Positions 7,731 through 15,425 of a DNA stretch of 26,232 nucleotides are shown piece after piece. Position numbers and translations under genes: made by a program. Source of the DNA: JAQIBY01 sp964418565. GTDB lineage: Bacteria; Bacteroidota; Bacteroidia; Bacteroidales; ML635J-15. The stretch lies in NCBI GenBank assembly GCA_964418565.1, contig CAYQMB010000034.1, positions 1-26,232 on the forward strand, written 5' to 3'. The notes beneath the pieces were generated by a model that worked only from the letters and a program-made list of their open reading frames with translations, did no database searches and had not been told where the DNA came from. Position 1 is the stretch's first letter; the number at the start of each line of letters is the position of its first letter.

Positions 7731-8240
7731 TTATTTTTCGTTCAGTATTTCCTGATAAATTTTACAATTATCATCATCAAAACAGACAAAATACACCGTA
7801 TCCGGTGAATTGTCTTCCTGCTGGCTTTCCCGTACCGTTTGTATTGCAATCCGGGCTGCCTTTTCTTTGGGAAAGCCATAAACGCCTGTGCTAATGTTGG
7901 GAAAGGCGATGGATTTTATAGCGTGGTCTGATGCAAGCTTCATGCTTTCCCTGTATGCAGATGCCAGCAGCGTTTCTTCTCCCTTATTTCCGCCGTGCCA
8001 TACAGGACCAACCGTATGGATGACGTAATCCGCAGGGAGTTTAAAACCGGGAGTAATGCGTGCTTCGCCGGTAGGACAACCATCCATTTCACGTGTTGTA
8101 TTAAGCAGCTCAGGACCAGCTGCCCTGTGTATGGCACCATCCACACCACCGCCACCCAAAAGGCTTTCATTTGCAGCATTAACGATGGCATCGGTTTCCA
8201 TTTTTGTAATGTCTTCTTTGATGGCTTTAATTGTTTTCAT
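7731..8240 (-). CDS. Macrodomain ADP-ribose hydrolase (MacroD/YmdB type)
   Basis: A 169-residue single macrodomain, the usual length for stand-alone MacroD-type enzymes. Visible motifs are DAIVNAANESLLGGGGVDGAI (residues 17-37, with the Asn residues and Asp34 expected in the ADP-ribose site), GEARITPGFKLPADYVIHTVGP (58-79) and the phosphate loop IAFPNISTGVYGFP (111-124). Family members remove ADP-ribose from proteins or nucleic acids and hydrolyse O-acetyl-ADP-ribose. The ATG at 8240 lies inside the end of the lipocalin gene (14-bp overlap), so translation is probably coupled. No partner ADP-ribosyltransferase is visible in the window, so a general repair or NAD-metabolite role is more likely than an antitoxin role. 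Confidence 0.9.
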   Translation of the reverse strand: MKTIKAIKEDITKMETDAIVNAANESLLGGGGVDGAIHRAAGPELLNTTREMDGCPTGEARITPGFKLPADYVIHTVGPVWHGGNKGEETLLASAYRESMKLASDHAIKSIAFPNISTGVYGFPKEKAARIAIQTVRESQQEDNSPDTVYFVCFDDDNCKIYQEILNEK

Positions 8241-8745
8241 GGCAATTGTGTTTTGTGAAATGTAATCTGTCTTTATCGTATCCTTCAGCTTTCATCAGGC
8301 TGAATATGTGTTTCATTTCTTCTTCGGATAACTGTTTCTCCCGGGCGAGTATCCAGCAGTAATTTTTTGAGGGACTGCCCACAAGCGCCCATTGGTAATC
8401 ATCATCCAATCCAATTATCCAGTATCCTGCACGAAACGGCCAGAAAAACTGAACCTTCAGTTTTGTGTTGTTGCTGCCTTTTACCGGAAAGGCTTTTCCT
8501 TTAATGGATTTTGCGTTGCCGCTTTTGTTGCAACGGTTAATAACCTGCACATAGCGGCCTTTGGGTGTATAAGCAGCAGTAACACAGGAGCAGCCTTGTT
8601 CAAAACTGGTGGGGTAGCGGGCAATTTCATACCAGGTGCCCGCATACTTTTCAAGGTCAACGGATTCTACCCGCGTTGGTACGTCGGCAGATTTACAGGA
8701 AAACAACATAAGCATTAGTATTAGAGCACTCGAAAATGCTTTCAT
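8227..8745 (-). CDS. blc: Bacterial lipocalin lipoprotein (Blc family)
   Basis: A 172-residue lipoprotein. The signal peptide ends in the lipobox LFSC with Cys17, so it is probably anchored in the outer membrane by lipidation. The lipocalin signature GTWYEIARYP (residues 36-45) is intact and followed by FEQGC. The later conserved strands YWIIGLDDDYQWALVGSP and NYCWILAR are also present, as is the C-terminal helix region with MKAEGYDKDRL. Blc proteins bind fatty acids or lysophospholipids and serve in envelope maintenance or stress. It lies 39 bp after pheT in the same orientation and overlaps the macrodomain gene, so the three may share a transcript. An own promoter upstream is not obvious. 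Confidence 0.9.
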   Translation of the reverse strand: MKAFSSALILMLMLFSCKSADVPTRVESVDLEKYAGTWYEIARYPTSFEQGCSCVTAAYTPKGRYVQVINRCNKSGNAKSIKGKAFPVKGSNNTKLKVQFFWPFRAGYWIIGLDDDYQWALVGSPSKNYCWILAREKQLSEEEMKHIFSLMKAEGYDKDRLHFTKHNCHENN

Positions 8746-8784
8746 ACCACATTTACAAACAAACGCTTATATTGTTTACCTGTG

Positions 8785-11241
8785 CTAGCGCAGGCTGGCA
8801 CCAAATTGTTTTTCAAAGGTTTTGGTGAGCTTATCCATGATTTTGTCAATCTGTTTGTCCTTCATGGTTTTATCCTTGTCCTGAAGCACAAAACTCAATG
8901 CATAGGATTTTTTTCCTTCTTCGATGTTTTCACCTTCGTAAACATCAAACAGGTCAACGGACTTCAGGTATTTGCCTTCGGCATTCAGCGCAGCTTTACG
9001 CAAATCATCAAACCTGACATCTTTATCAAGCAGCAGAGCCAGATCGCGGTGCACTTCGGGGAAGCGGGGCAGGAGTGTAAAGCGGTGATCTGCTTTCTGA
9101 GCTTCCTGTATGAGTGCATCAAAGCGGAAACTTGCATAATATACATCCTGTTCGATGTCGAGCATTTCGCAGACGTTGTGTTTTACAAGACCGATAGTGA
9201 AAATGCTGCGTTTTTTGCGTTTAAACTCCAGTGCATACTCAAATAATTCCGATTCTTTTTCTTTTATTTTAAGTACCGCCGGATCAATACCCAGACTTTT
9301 TATCACAGCATCAGCCGTGGCCCGCAGGTGATAAAAATTTGTGGCTTGCTCTTCCTGTGTCCAGTGTAATGCATGGAAATTTCCGCTAAGCCAGATGCCC
9401 AGGTGTTTTTCTTCAAAATAGTTGTTTACCGGATTTTCTTCATCCCGTTCACCGGCTTTAAAGTAGTGCTTGCCAAATTCGTACAACCGCAGGTTTTTGT
9501 TTCTGTGGCTGATGTTTCTGGAAATGGCTTCCAGACCTGAAAATATCAGGTCGCGACGCATGATGTTTAACTCGCTGCTGCCGGGATTTGCCAGGTAAAC
9601 CAGAGATTCTTCGGGATAATCACTGAGCTCCTTGTAATAAGCATCGTTCGAGAGCGAATTGCTCATGATTTCATTAAAGCCGCGGGCTGATAGAAAATCC
9701 GACAGGGATTGCTGCAGCTTTTCGTTATCGGCTTCATGTGAGATGTTGAGAGAGGCATGCAATTTATCGGCAACGGGCGTATTGTTGTACCCGTATATGC
9801 GAAGGATTTCCTCTGCTACATCTGCCGGGCGCGTGACATCCGCTCTGTATGGCGGGATGGCGAGTTCCAATTCGTTTTTATTCTCCTTAATGATTTTGAT
9901 ATCCAGATAGCTGAGAATTGCCTTGACATCACTGAGCGGAATCTCGGTGGCAAACATGGATGTCAGGTAATCCGGTTTCAGGGTAACCTGTGCCGGTTTT
10001 ACCTTTTCGGGATATACATCGGATATTTCTGATGATATTTTTCCGCCTGCAATTTCCCTTATCAGTATGGCTGCACGTTTCAATGCATATATGCACATAT
10101 CCGGATCGGCGCCGCGCTCGAAACGAAATGAAGCGTCGGTGCTAATGCCATGCTTTCGGGCCGTCTGGCGTACGTGTACCGGATCGAACCAGGCAGATTC
10201 CAGGAAAACGGCTTTGGATGCACTGGAGATTCCGGAGTCAGCACCACCCAATACACCTGCAATACACATGGGACCTTCTGCATTGCAAATCATCAGATCG
10301 TCTGCAGTGAGTTTGCGCTCAAGATCATCCAGGGTGGTAAATGGTGTGCCTCCCGGCAATTTTTTAACAATCACTTCATTGCCTTCAATTTCATCCACAT
10401 CAAATGCATGCAGGGGATGACCGGTTTCATGAAGAACAAAATTGGTGACATCCACGACATTGTTTACGGGTTTAAGGCCAATGGATTTAAGCCGGTTCTG
10501 AAGCCACTGCGGACTTTCTTTTACAGTGATGTTTTCAATGGTGCAACTGACATAGCGTTTGCATGCCTCGGGGTTGTCAATGTGTACCGGTATGCTGAGA
10601 TTGGTGTTATCCGCTTTGAAACCGGAAACATCGGGGCGCTGGAGGTGGCGTTCCTTGCCCTCATAACTGAGTCGTGCAGCCAGATCCCGGGCTGTACCCA
10701 TATGAGAGGCGGCATCAATGCGGTTGGGAGTGAGGTCGATATCAATGATGGTGTCTTTTGTGACTTCAAAATGCTCGGACATAGGTAATCCTGCAGGCAG
10801 ATCATCCGGAAGCACCATAATACCGGCGTGATCATCGCTCAAGCCGATTTCATCTTCGGCACATATCATACCTTCAGAAGGTTCGCCGCGCAGTTTTGCT
10901 TTTTTGATTTTCAGTTGCTCGCCGTTCATTTGCAGGGTAGTACCAACGGTAGCCACGGGCACTGTCTGTCCGGCAGCAACATTGGGAGCGCCGCAAACAA
11001 TGGGTAAATCCCTGTCACCACCAACATCCACGGTAGTAATGCTGAGTTTGTCAGCGTTGGGATGCTTTTCACAGGTTTTTACTTTGCCCACGACAATGCC
11101 TTCAAGCCCGCCGGGGATGTTTTCAAACGCTTCGGTTCCCGCTACTTCCAGACCGATATCTGTCAGGTGATGGAGGAGGGATTCCCCGTTTATGTCACTC
11201 AGTTCAATGTATTCGTTCAGCCAGTCGAGCGATATTTTCAT
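8785..11241 (-). CDS. pheT: Phenylalanine--tRNA ligase beta subunit
   Basis: An 818-residue protein, full length for the bacterial beta subunit. Domains in order: N-terminal segment; EMAP/OB-fold tRNA-binding domain (about 40-150, with CEKHPNADKL and CGAPNVAAGQ); B3/4 editing domain (about 210-395, with VVDVTNFVLHETGHPLHAFD and FRFERGADP); B5 domain (about 405-480, with IPPYRADVTRPADVAEEI); a core domain resembling an inactive catalytic fold; and a C-terminal ferredoxin-like anticodon-binding domain (about 725-818, starting RFPEVHRDLALL). It pairs with PheS to charge tRNA-Phe and hydrolyses mischarged Tyr-tRNA. pheS is not adjacent in this window, so the subunits are encoded apart. A -7 box lies at 11273-11266. 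Confidence 0.98.
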   Translation of the reverse strand: MKISLDWLNEYIELSDINGESLLHHLTDIGLEVAGTEAFENIPGGLEGIVVGKVKTCEKHPNADKLSITTVDVGGDRDLPIVCGAPNVAAGQTVPVATVGTTLQMNGEQLKIKKAKLRGEPSEGMICAEDEIGLSDDHAGIMVLPDDLPAGLPMSEHFEVTKDTIIDIDLTPNRIDAASHMGTARDLAARLSYEGKERHLQRPDVSGFKADNTNLSIPVHIDNPEACKRYVSCTIENITVKESPQWLQNRLKSIGLKPVNNVVDVTNFVLHETGHPLHAFDVDEIEGNEVIVKKLPGGTPFTTLDDLERKLTADDLMICNAEGPMCIAGVLGGADSGISSASKAVFLESAWFDPVHVRQTARKHGISTDASFRFERGADPDMCIYALKRAAILIREIAGGKISSEISDVYPEKVKPAQVTLKPDYLTSMFATEIPLSDVKAILSYLDIKIIKENKNELELAIPPYRADVTRPADVAEEILRIYGYNNTPVADKLHASLNISHEADNEKLQQSLSDFLSARGFNEIMSNSLSNDAYYKELSDYPEESLVYLANPGSSELNIMRRDLIFSGLEAISRNISHRNKNLRLYEFGKHYFKAGERDEENPVNNYFEEKHLGIWLSGNFHALHWTQEEQATNFYHLRATADAVIKSLGIDPAVLKIKEKESELFEYALEFKRKKRSIFTIGLVKHNVCEMLDIEQDVYYASFRFDALIQEAQKADHRFTLLPRFPEVHRDLALLLDKDVRFDDLRKAALNAEGKYLKSVDLFDVYEGENIEEGKKSYALSFVLQDKDKTMKDKQIDKIMDKLTKTFEKQFGASLR

Positions 11242-11265
11242 CTTTGATTGTCTTTATGTTTCGTG

Positions 11266-11273
11266 CAAAAGTA
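11266..11273 (-). promoter_or_regulatory. -7 box of pheT
   Basis: On the minus strand TACTTTTG is an exact TAnnTTTG match 24 bases before the pheT ATG, implying a leader of about 18 nt. The -33 region is only T-rich, without TTTG. Confidence 0.45.
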
Positions 11274-11698
11274 AGAAAAAAGATGATTGGATAAAAGCCG
11301 GAACCGAAGCCTGCCTGCCTTTTGGCAGGGATGTCGAATTTCGAAGTGGATTGAGGGACGGAGAGATTGAGATTCGGAATGCGATTTATCGCATTCCGAA
11401 TCAGTACAACAATCTGATGAATTGATGATTGAGAGAGGAGGAGACGAAGAGATGGTGTGACGGAGCGGGTGAGTTGCACTGTGAATGAGACCTGGCAGGT
11501 TGCGCTCAGACGGAAATTTCTTTGCTAAGCCCGCCTCCCACCCGTTTTTGTTTTTTCTGCAAAAACCATGACAAAAGCGGACTTTAACTCAAAGTGGTAA
11601 GTGCCTGAGAACACAAGGCGGCTGAGGAACGACAGCAATAGCCGCAGCGTCTCGAATTCACCTTAACTCCAAAACCGTTAGTTTGTATTTATTGAAAA
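11274..11698. other. Noncoding region with palindromes
   Basis: Lies between pheT and the leftward ATPase gene. It contains a CCTGCC-TTTT-GGCAGG hairpin at 11314-11329, the perfect palindrome at 11371-11402, and from 11410 to 11650 a purine-rich, low-complexity stretch with no persuasive gene. Short open frames here read through the palindromes and have no protein-like character. The 13-mer CATGACAAAAGCG at 11567-11579 recurs at 13068-13080 on the other side of the ATPase gene. Confidence 0.5.
11371..11402. repeat. Perfect 15-bp palindrome with 2-base loop
   Basis: GATTCGGAATGCGAT at 11371-11385 is followed by TT and then by its exact reverse complement at 11388-11402. There is no flanking T-run, so it is not a typical terminator. 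It looks like a REP-type or miniature mobile palindrome. The perfect match implies recent origin or selection. Confidence 0.7.
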
Positions 11699-12817
11699 TT
11701 AGCTGATAACAAATTCTCTAAAATTTGTTTCATCGATAATCATAGCTTTCGCATTATAGTTATTCATAAATGTTTTGGGCAATTTCTGATTTTTCTTTTT
11801 ACGCCATTTGAATTCAAATCCAAAAATTTCACTACCAATTTCCTCAACAAAATCAACTTCTTGCTGCTGTTTTGTTCTCCAAAAGTAGCTTTTTGCTAAG
11901 CTTTGCTTATACTCGTTTTGTTTTATTCTCTCAGAAATAAGAAAGTTTTCCCATAACGCACCTTTATCTGCTCTTGAGTCTAAAGGATTAAAATTTCCGA
12001 TAAGCATATTTCTTACACCATTATCGTAAAAATATATTTTTTTGTTTGTTTTTATTTCATTGCGTACATTCCTGCTAAAACTGCTTAATTTGAAAATAAT
12101 GTATCCTTTTTGTAAAATATCAATGTATTTACTTATTGTATTTTTATCCACCTTTACGATTTGTGCAAGCTCTGAGTAATTTACTTCGCTCCCAATTTGT
12201 AAGGCAAGTGCTTGAACCAGCTTTTCAAGTATTTCAGGCTTTCTGATTTCTCCTAAAGCCAGTATGTCTTTATACAAATAACTATTGACTAAATTTCTCA
12301 GAACACTTATTTCATCACCGGCATGATTTATGACGTCAGGATAAAAACCATAAAGCAACCGGTTCTCTAAGCCTTGTTCTGAAACAATATAACCATGATG
12401 ATTTTCATATTCTTCCCATGAAATTGGAAATAATTGATACTCCCATTTTCTCCCGGTTAAAGGTTCATTTATTTTATTCGACAAATCAAAGGATGATGAG
12501 CCACTGGCAAACAATTGAATATGTTTGAATCTATCGGTAATTATTTTCATTGTAATACCAATTCCCTTAATTCTTTGCGCTTCATCAATAAACACGTATT
12601 TGTGCTTTCCAAGTATTCTTCGAATGACTTCAGTACTTGGTTCTGTTAGTAAAGCTCGTGTTTTAGGATCATCACCATCAAGAAATAAATAATTCTCATT
12701 TTCTAAAATTGATTCAATTAACGTTGTTTTTCCTACCTGCCTGGGACCGGTAACAACAATCGCCTTTCCTGAATCCATTCGTTTGATGATTTGTTCTCTA
12801 ATTGTTCTTGCATACAT
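11699..12817 (-). CDS. AAA-type ATPase with DUF4143 C-terminal domain
   Basis: A 372-residue protein. It has a Walker A motif GPRQVGKTT (residues 24-32), Walker B VFIDEAQ (75-81) and a sensor-like LFASGSSSFDLS segment near 105-116. This is the AAA_14 arrangement. The C-terminal half is a DUF4143 domain ending with a nuclease-like signature, EVDFVEEIGSEIFGFEFKW, in which D..ExK residues of a PD-(D/E)XK fold can be aligned; whether it cuts DNA is unknown. A winged-helix-like segment (KVDKNTISKYIDILQKGYII) lies between. These proteins are abundant, patchily distributed and without settled function. The gene is clearly more AT-rich than pheT and pruA and sits inside a repeat-rich island, which suggests horizontal acquisition. 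Confidence 0.88.
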   Translation of the reverse strand: MYARTIREQIIKRMDSGKAIVVTGPRQVGKTTLIESILENENYLFLDGDDPKTRALLTEPSTEVIRRILGKHKYVFIDEAQRIKGIGITMKIITDRFKHIQLFASGSSSFDLSNKINEPLTGRKWEYQLFPISWEEYENHHGYIVSEQGLENRLLYGFYPDVINHAGDEISVLRNLVNSYLYKDILALGEIRKPEILEKLVQALALQIGSEVNYSELAQIVKVDKNTISKYIDILQKGYIIFKLSSFSRNVRNEIKTNKKIYFYDNGVRNMLIGNFNPLDSRADKGALWENFLISERIKQNEYKQSLAKSYFWRTKQQQEVDFVEEIGSEIFGFEFKWRKKKNQKLPKTFMNNYNAKAMIIDETNFREFVIS

Positions 12818-12832
12818 ATTTTTCCTTTTTTA

Positions 12833-12840
12833 CAAATATA
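12833..12840 (-). promoter_or_regulatory. -7 box of the ATPase gene
   Basis: TATATTTG on the minus strand is an exact TAnnTTTG match 15 bases before the ATG at 12817. An A/T-rich -33 region is present without a clear TTTG. Confidence 0.45.
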
Positions 12841-13015
12841 ATAACTTTTCGTGAATAAAAACACTTAAAGAAATAACTAATGGTGAATATATACCCGTAT
12901 GGTTATAACTATTGGTGACTGAGGAGCGTTGAGGTGGCTGAGCGTTGCACAGAGCTTTTCGAAGTGGTTGCAGCAAGCAACCGCATTCAAAAAGCACAGC
13001 CGATTTCCACCACCT

Positions 13016-13068
13016 GATCTGCCAGCCGGCGGATCAAACACGCGTGTTCCGCCAATTGTCGGACAGGC
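13016..13068 (+). repeat. 53-bp direct repeat, copy 1
   Basis: Matches 13203-13255 at 49 of 53 positions. Each copy contains a GATC-cored inverted segment (GATCYGCC…GGCGGATC or GCGGATC) and ends in the word CAATTGTCGGACAGGC. Confidence 0.8.
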
Positions 13069-13202
13069 ATGACAAAAGCGATAGATCAATCATTCAACCC
13101 CTTCAGGGTTGTGAAGTGAATCGGGGCTTAATTCCACCGGTTTCACCGGCGGTTATTCACATTGAAGCCCTTCGGGCTTCTCCTTCTCAGCGAGAGCTTA
13201 AT

Positions 13203-13255
13203 GATCCGCCAGCCTGCGGATCAAATACGCCTGTTCCGCCAATTGTCGGACAGGC
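13203..13255 (+). repeat. 53-bp direct repeat, copy 2
   Basis: Second copy, four substitutions from copy 1 and no indels. It is followed at once by a CCGCCA/TGGCGG hairpin (13255-13268). A shorter relative, TGCAATGTCGGACAGGC, lies at 13404-13420. Confidence 0.8.
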
Positions 13256-13585
13256 CGCCAACTGGCGGAAGTAGCCACAGGTGAAACCCGTGGTACCTAA
13301 GCCACCCACATAGATAGCTTTTGGCGGCATTTCTGAAATAATAAATGTGGAACATAAAACAGAAAGTCGGGCTTATCCTGCAGCCTGACGCAGGCCGGCA
13401 TCCTGCAATGTCGGACAGGCGATTTTCTGCGCTGTGCCATAGCGATTGAAATGAGCTCATGAGCACAGCATGGCAGAAATGCCTGTGTGGCTTTGCAGAT
13501 ACAGGCCGCAGGCAGTGACCATGCCTGATGGAGAGTAAAATGCTCCTGCTGCCCAACTAAAAATCACACCCAAATTATAAAGCAC

Positions 13586-13618
13586 AAAAAAAACGCCCTC
13601 ATCAGGTAAGAGCGTTTT
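13586..13618 (-). terminator. Intrinsic terminator of pruA
   Basis: Read on the minus strand, AAAACGCTCT pairs with AGGGCGTTTT (one G-U) across a nine-base loop and runs into a U-tract. It begins 24 bases after the pruA stop codon. Confidence 0.85.
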
Positions 13619-13641
13619 GTGTATCGTATGGTAATCTGTCC

Positions 13642-15267
13642 TTAACCGAGGAAGGGGTATTTGTAATCGGTTGGGGGAACAAGACCTTCTTTTATTGAGC
13701 GGGTGTTGACCCAGCGTACCAGGTTCAGGTAAGAACCGGCTTTGTCGTTGGTGCCGGATGCACGTGCGCCGCCAAAGGGCTGCTGGCCTACAACTGAACC
13801 GGTTGGTTTGTCGTTCAGGTAGAAGTTGCCGGCAGCGTAAGTGAGCTTGTCTTTGCCCAGCAGGAGTGCTTCGCGGTCGCGGGCAAAAATGGCGCCGGTC
13901 AGAGCGTATTCTGAGGTGTTGTCACACAGCTCCAGAGTTTCTTCGTATTTGTCGTCCTCGTAAATGTAAACGGTCATCACGGGGGCGAAAATTTCTTCTT
14001 CCATGCTCACGTAATGTGGGTCTTTTGCTTCGATGACGGTGGGCTCAATGAAATAGCCTTTGGATTTGTCCCCGTTTCCGCCAAAAACAATTTCTGCATC
14101 TTTGCTTGCTTTGGCATCTTCGATGTATTTCATGGTGTTGTCGAAAGATGCTTCATCAATCACGGCGTTAACAAAGTTTGAGAAATCGGTAACGTCGCCC
14201 ATTTTGATTTCAGCCAGCATTTCGCCAATGTGTTCTTTGATTGCCGGCCAAAGTGATTTTGGCAGGTAAGCACGTGAAGCTGCGGAGCATTTCTGTCCCT
14301 GATATTCGTATGCAGCACGGACAATGGCCACGGCAACTTCTTTGGCATCAGCAGATTTGTGAGCAAAGACAAAGTCTTTACCACCGGTTTCGCCTACAAT
14401 TCTGGGATAGGCTTTGTATTTCTGGATGTTGCCGCCGATGGTTTTCCAGAAGTTCTGGAAAACAGGGGTTGATCCGGTGAAATGTACACCACCAAGGTCG
14501 GGACTGTCAAAAGCTATTTTGCCGATCAGGCCACCAGATCCGGGAAGGAAGTTGATAACACCGTCGGGCATGCCTGCTTCCTGGTAGATTTTCATCAGGA
14601 ACCAGTTGCTGAACAGTGCTGTGCGTGAAGGTTTCCACAGTGCAACATTACCCATAAGCACAGGGCTCATCGGGAGGTTTGATGCGATGGCTGTGAAATT
14701 AAATGGGGTGATGGCAAATACAAAACCTTCCAGCGGGCGGTACTCAAGACGGTTGAGAACCCCTTTTACTGACATGGGCTGATCTTCGTATATGTCTGTC
14801 ATGTATGATGCATTGAAGCGAAGGAAGTCGATGGTTTCGCATGCAGCATCAATTTCAGCCTGATGAACATTTTTACCCTGCCCAAGCATGGTGGATGCAT
14901 TAATCAGGTCGCGGTATTTGGTGGAAAGCAGTTCTGCAACCTTTAAAATGATGGATCCGCGCTCCTGATACGGCATGTTTTCCCATTTCTTTTTGGCTTC
15001 CATGGCTGCGTCAATGGCCATTTTTACCTCTTTTTCACCAACCTTGTGATAACGCGCCAGCACATGCTGATGGTCTGTCGGCATGGTAACGGTTTCAATA
15101 TTGCCGGTTTTAATTTCTTTACCGCCAATGACGGGAAATATTTCATGCTCCTCACTCATAAGGCGTTCCAGCTCTTTCTGGAGTGATTCGCGTTCTTCGC
15201 TACCGGGAGCATACCCTTTTACCGGTTCGTTTTCGGGGAATTCAAAGTGATAAATTGAATTGTTCAT
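13642..15267 (-). CDS. pruA: L-glutamate gamma-semialdehyde dehydrogenase
   Basis: A 541-residue aldehyde dehydrogenase of the 1-pyrroline-5-carboxylate dehydrogenase type, which oxidises glutamate semialdehyde to glutamate with NAD as the last step of proline and ornithine/arginine breakdown. Visible residues: the substrate/cofactor loop TPFNFTA (187-193), the FTGST nucleotide motif (263-267), the general base Glu293 in VGETGGKDF and the catalytic Cys327 in YQGQKCSA. The C-terminal GQQPFGGARASGTNDKAG signature is typical of the P5CDH group. The length matches single-function enzymes; there is no fused proline dehydrogenase domain. It diverges from the threonine-degradation operon across 158 bp, and both sides have their own -7 box. 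Confidence 0.96.
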   Translation of the reverse strand: MNNSIYHFEFPENEPVKGYAPGSEERESLQKELERLMSEEHEIFPVIGGKEIKTGNIETVTMPTDHQHVLARYHKVGEKEVKMAIDAAMEAKKKWENMPYQERGSIILKVAELLSTKYRDLINASTMLGQGKNVHQAEIDAACETIDFLRFNASYMTDIYEDQPMSVKGVLNRLEYRPLEGFVFAITPFNFTAIASNLPMSPVLMGNVALWKPSRTALFSNWFLMKIYQEAGMPDGVINFLPGSGGLIGKIAFDSPDLGGVHFTGSTPVFQNFWKTIGGNIQKYKAYPRIVGETGGKDFVFAHKSADAKEVAVAIVRAAYEYQGQKCSAASRAYLPKSLWPAIKEHIGEMLAEIKMGDVTDFSNFVNAVIDEASFDNTMKYIEDAKASKDAEIVFGGNGDKSKGYFIEPTVIEAKDPHYVSMEEEIFAPVMTVYIYEDDKYEETLELCDNTSEYALTGAIFARDREALLLGKDKLTYAAGNFYLNDKPTGSVVGQQPFGGARASGTNDKAGSYLNLVRWVNTRSIKEGLVPPTDYKYPFLG

Positions 15268-15302
15268 AGGACTGCTTTTTTAAATTCAACGTTTTATTTG
15301 TA

Positions 15303-15332
15303 CAAATTTAAAATTGTTTTGAAAAAATCAAA
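15303..15332 (-). promoter_or_regulatory. Promoter of pruA
   Basis: On the minus strand TTTG at 15332-15329 and TAAATTTG at 15310-15303 are separated by 18 bases. Both elements match the Bacteroidota consensus (TTTG, spacer, TAnnTTTG). It lies 36 bases upstream of the ATG. Confidence 0.65.
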
Positions 15333-15388
15333 ATGACGAATGTTATATTTTTAATGAATGATTCCCTTTATTTTTGAAGAATAACTTT

Positions 15389-15396
15389 TAGTTTTG
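15389..15396 (+). promoter_or_regulatory. -7 box of the threonine-degradation operon
   Basis: TAGTTTTG matches TAnnTTTG exactly, about 30 bases before the ATG at 15426. No TTTG sits at a normal -33 distance (the nearest is 12 bases away), so the promoter may depend on an activator. Confidence 0.45.
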
Positions 15397-15425
15397 TTTA
15401 ATTAATTAAATCGAAGCGTTAAACT

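Larger units (their letters stand above)
12841..13585. other. Gene-free repeat island
   Basis: About 745 bp without a believable gene; the open frames that cross it translate the repeats. It contains two copies of a 53-bp repeat (13016-13068 and 13203-13255) and a third related end at 13402-13420. Hairpins are CAACCC/GGGTTG at 13095-13111, GAAGCCC/GGGCTTC at 13164-13180, CCGCCA/TGGCGG at 13255-13268, and GCTGTGC/GCACAGC around 13429-13470. The texture is of nested intergenic repeats of a type often seen in Bacteroidota genomes. Confidence 0.6.

Noticed and set aside
7731..8240. DarG-like antitoxin of an ADP-ribosylating toxin pair
   Set aside because: The macrodomain stands alone and no DarT-like ADP-ribosyltransferase is nearby; the upstream partner is a lipocalin.
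8776..9246. 154-codon plus-strand open frame opposite pheT
   Set aside because: A shadow of the conserved pheT coding strand; its Phe-rich translation is an artefact of the antisense frame.
11699..12817. Antitoxin or phage-defence ATPase
   Set aside because: No toxin, nuclease partner or other defence gene adjoins it. The family is widespread without a settled role, so a defence label would be a guess.
12877..13556. Minus-strand open frames of 70 and 111 codons in the repeat island
   Set aside because: They are translations of the repeats and hairpins, with no start context or protein-like pattern.
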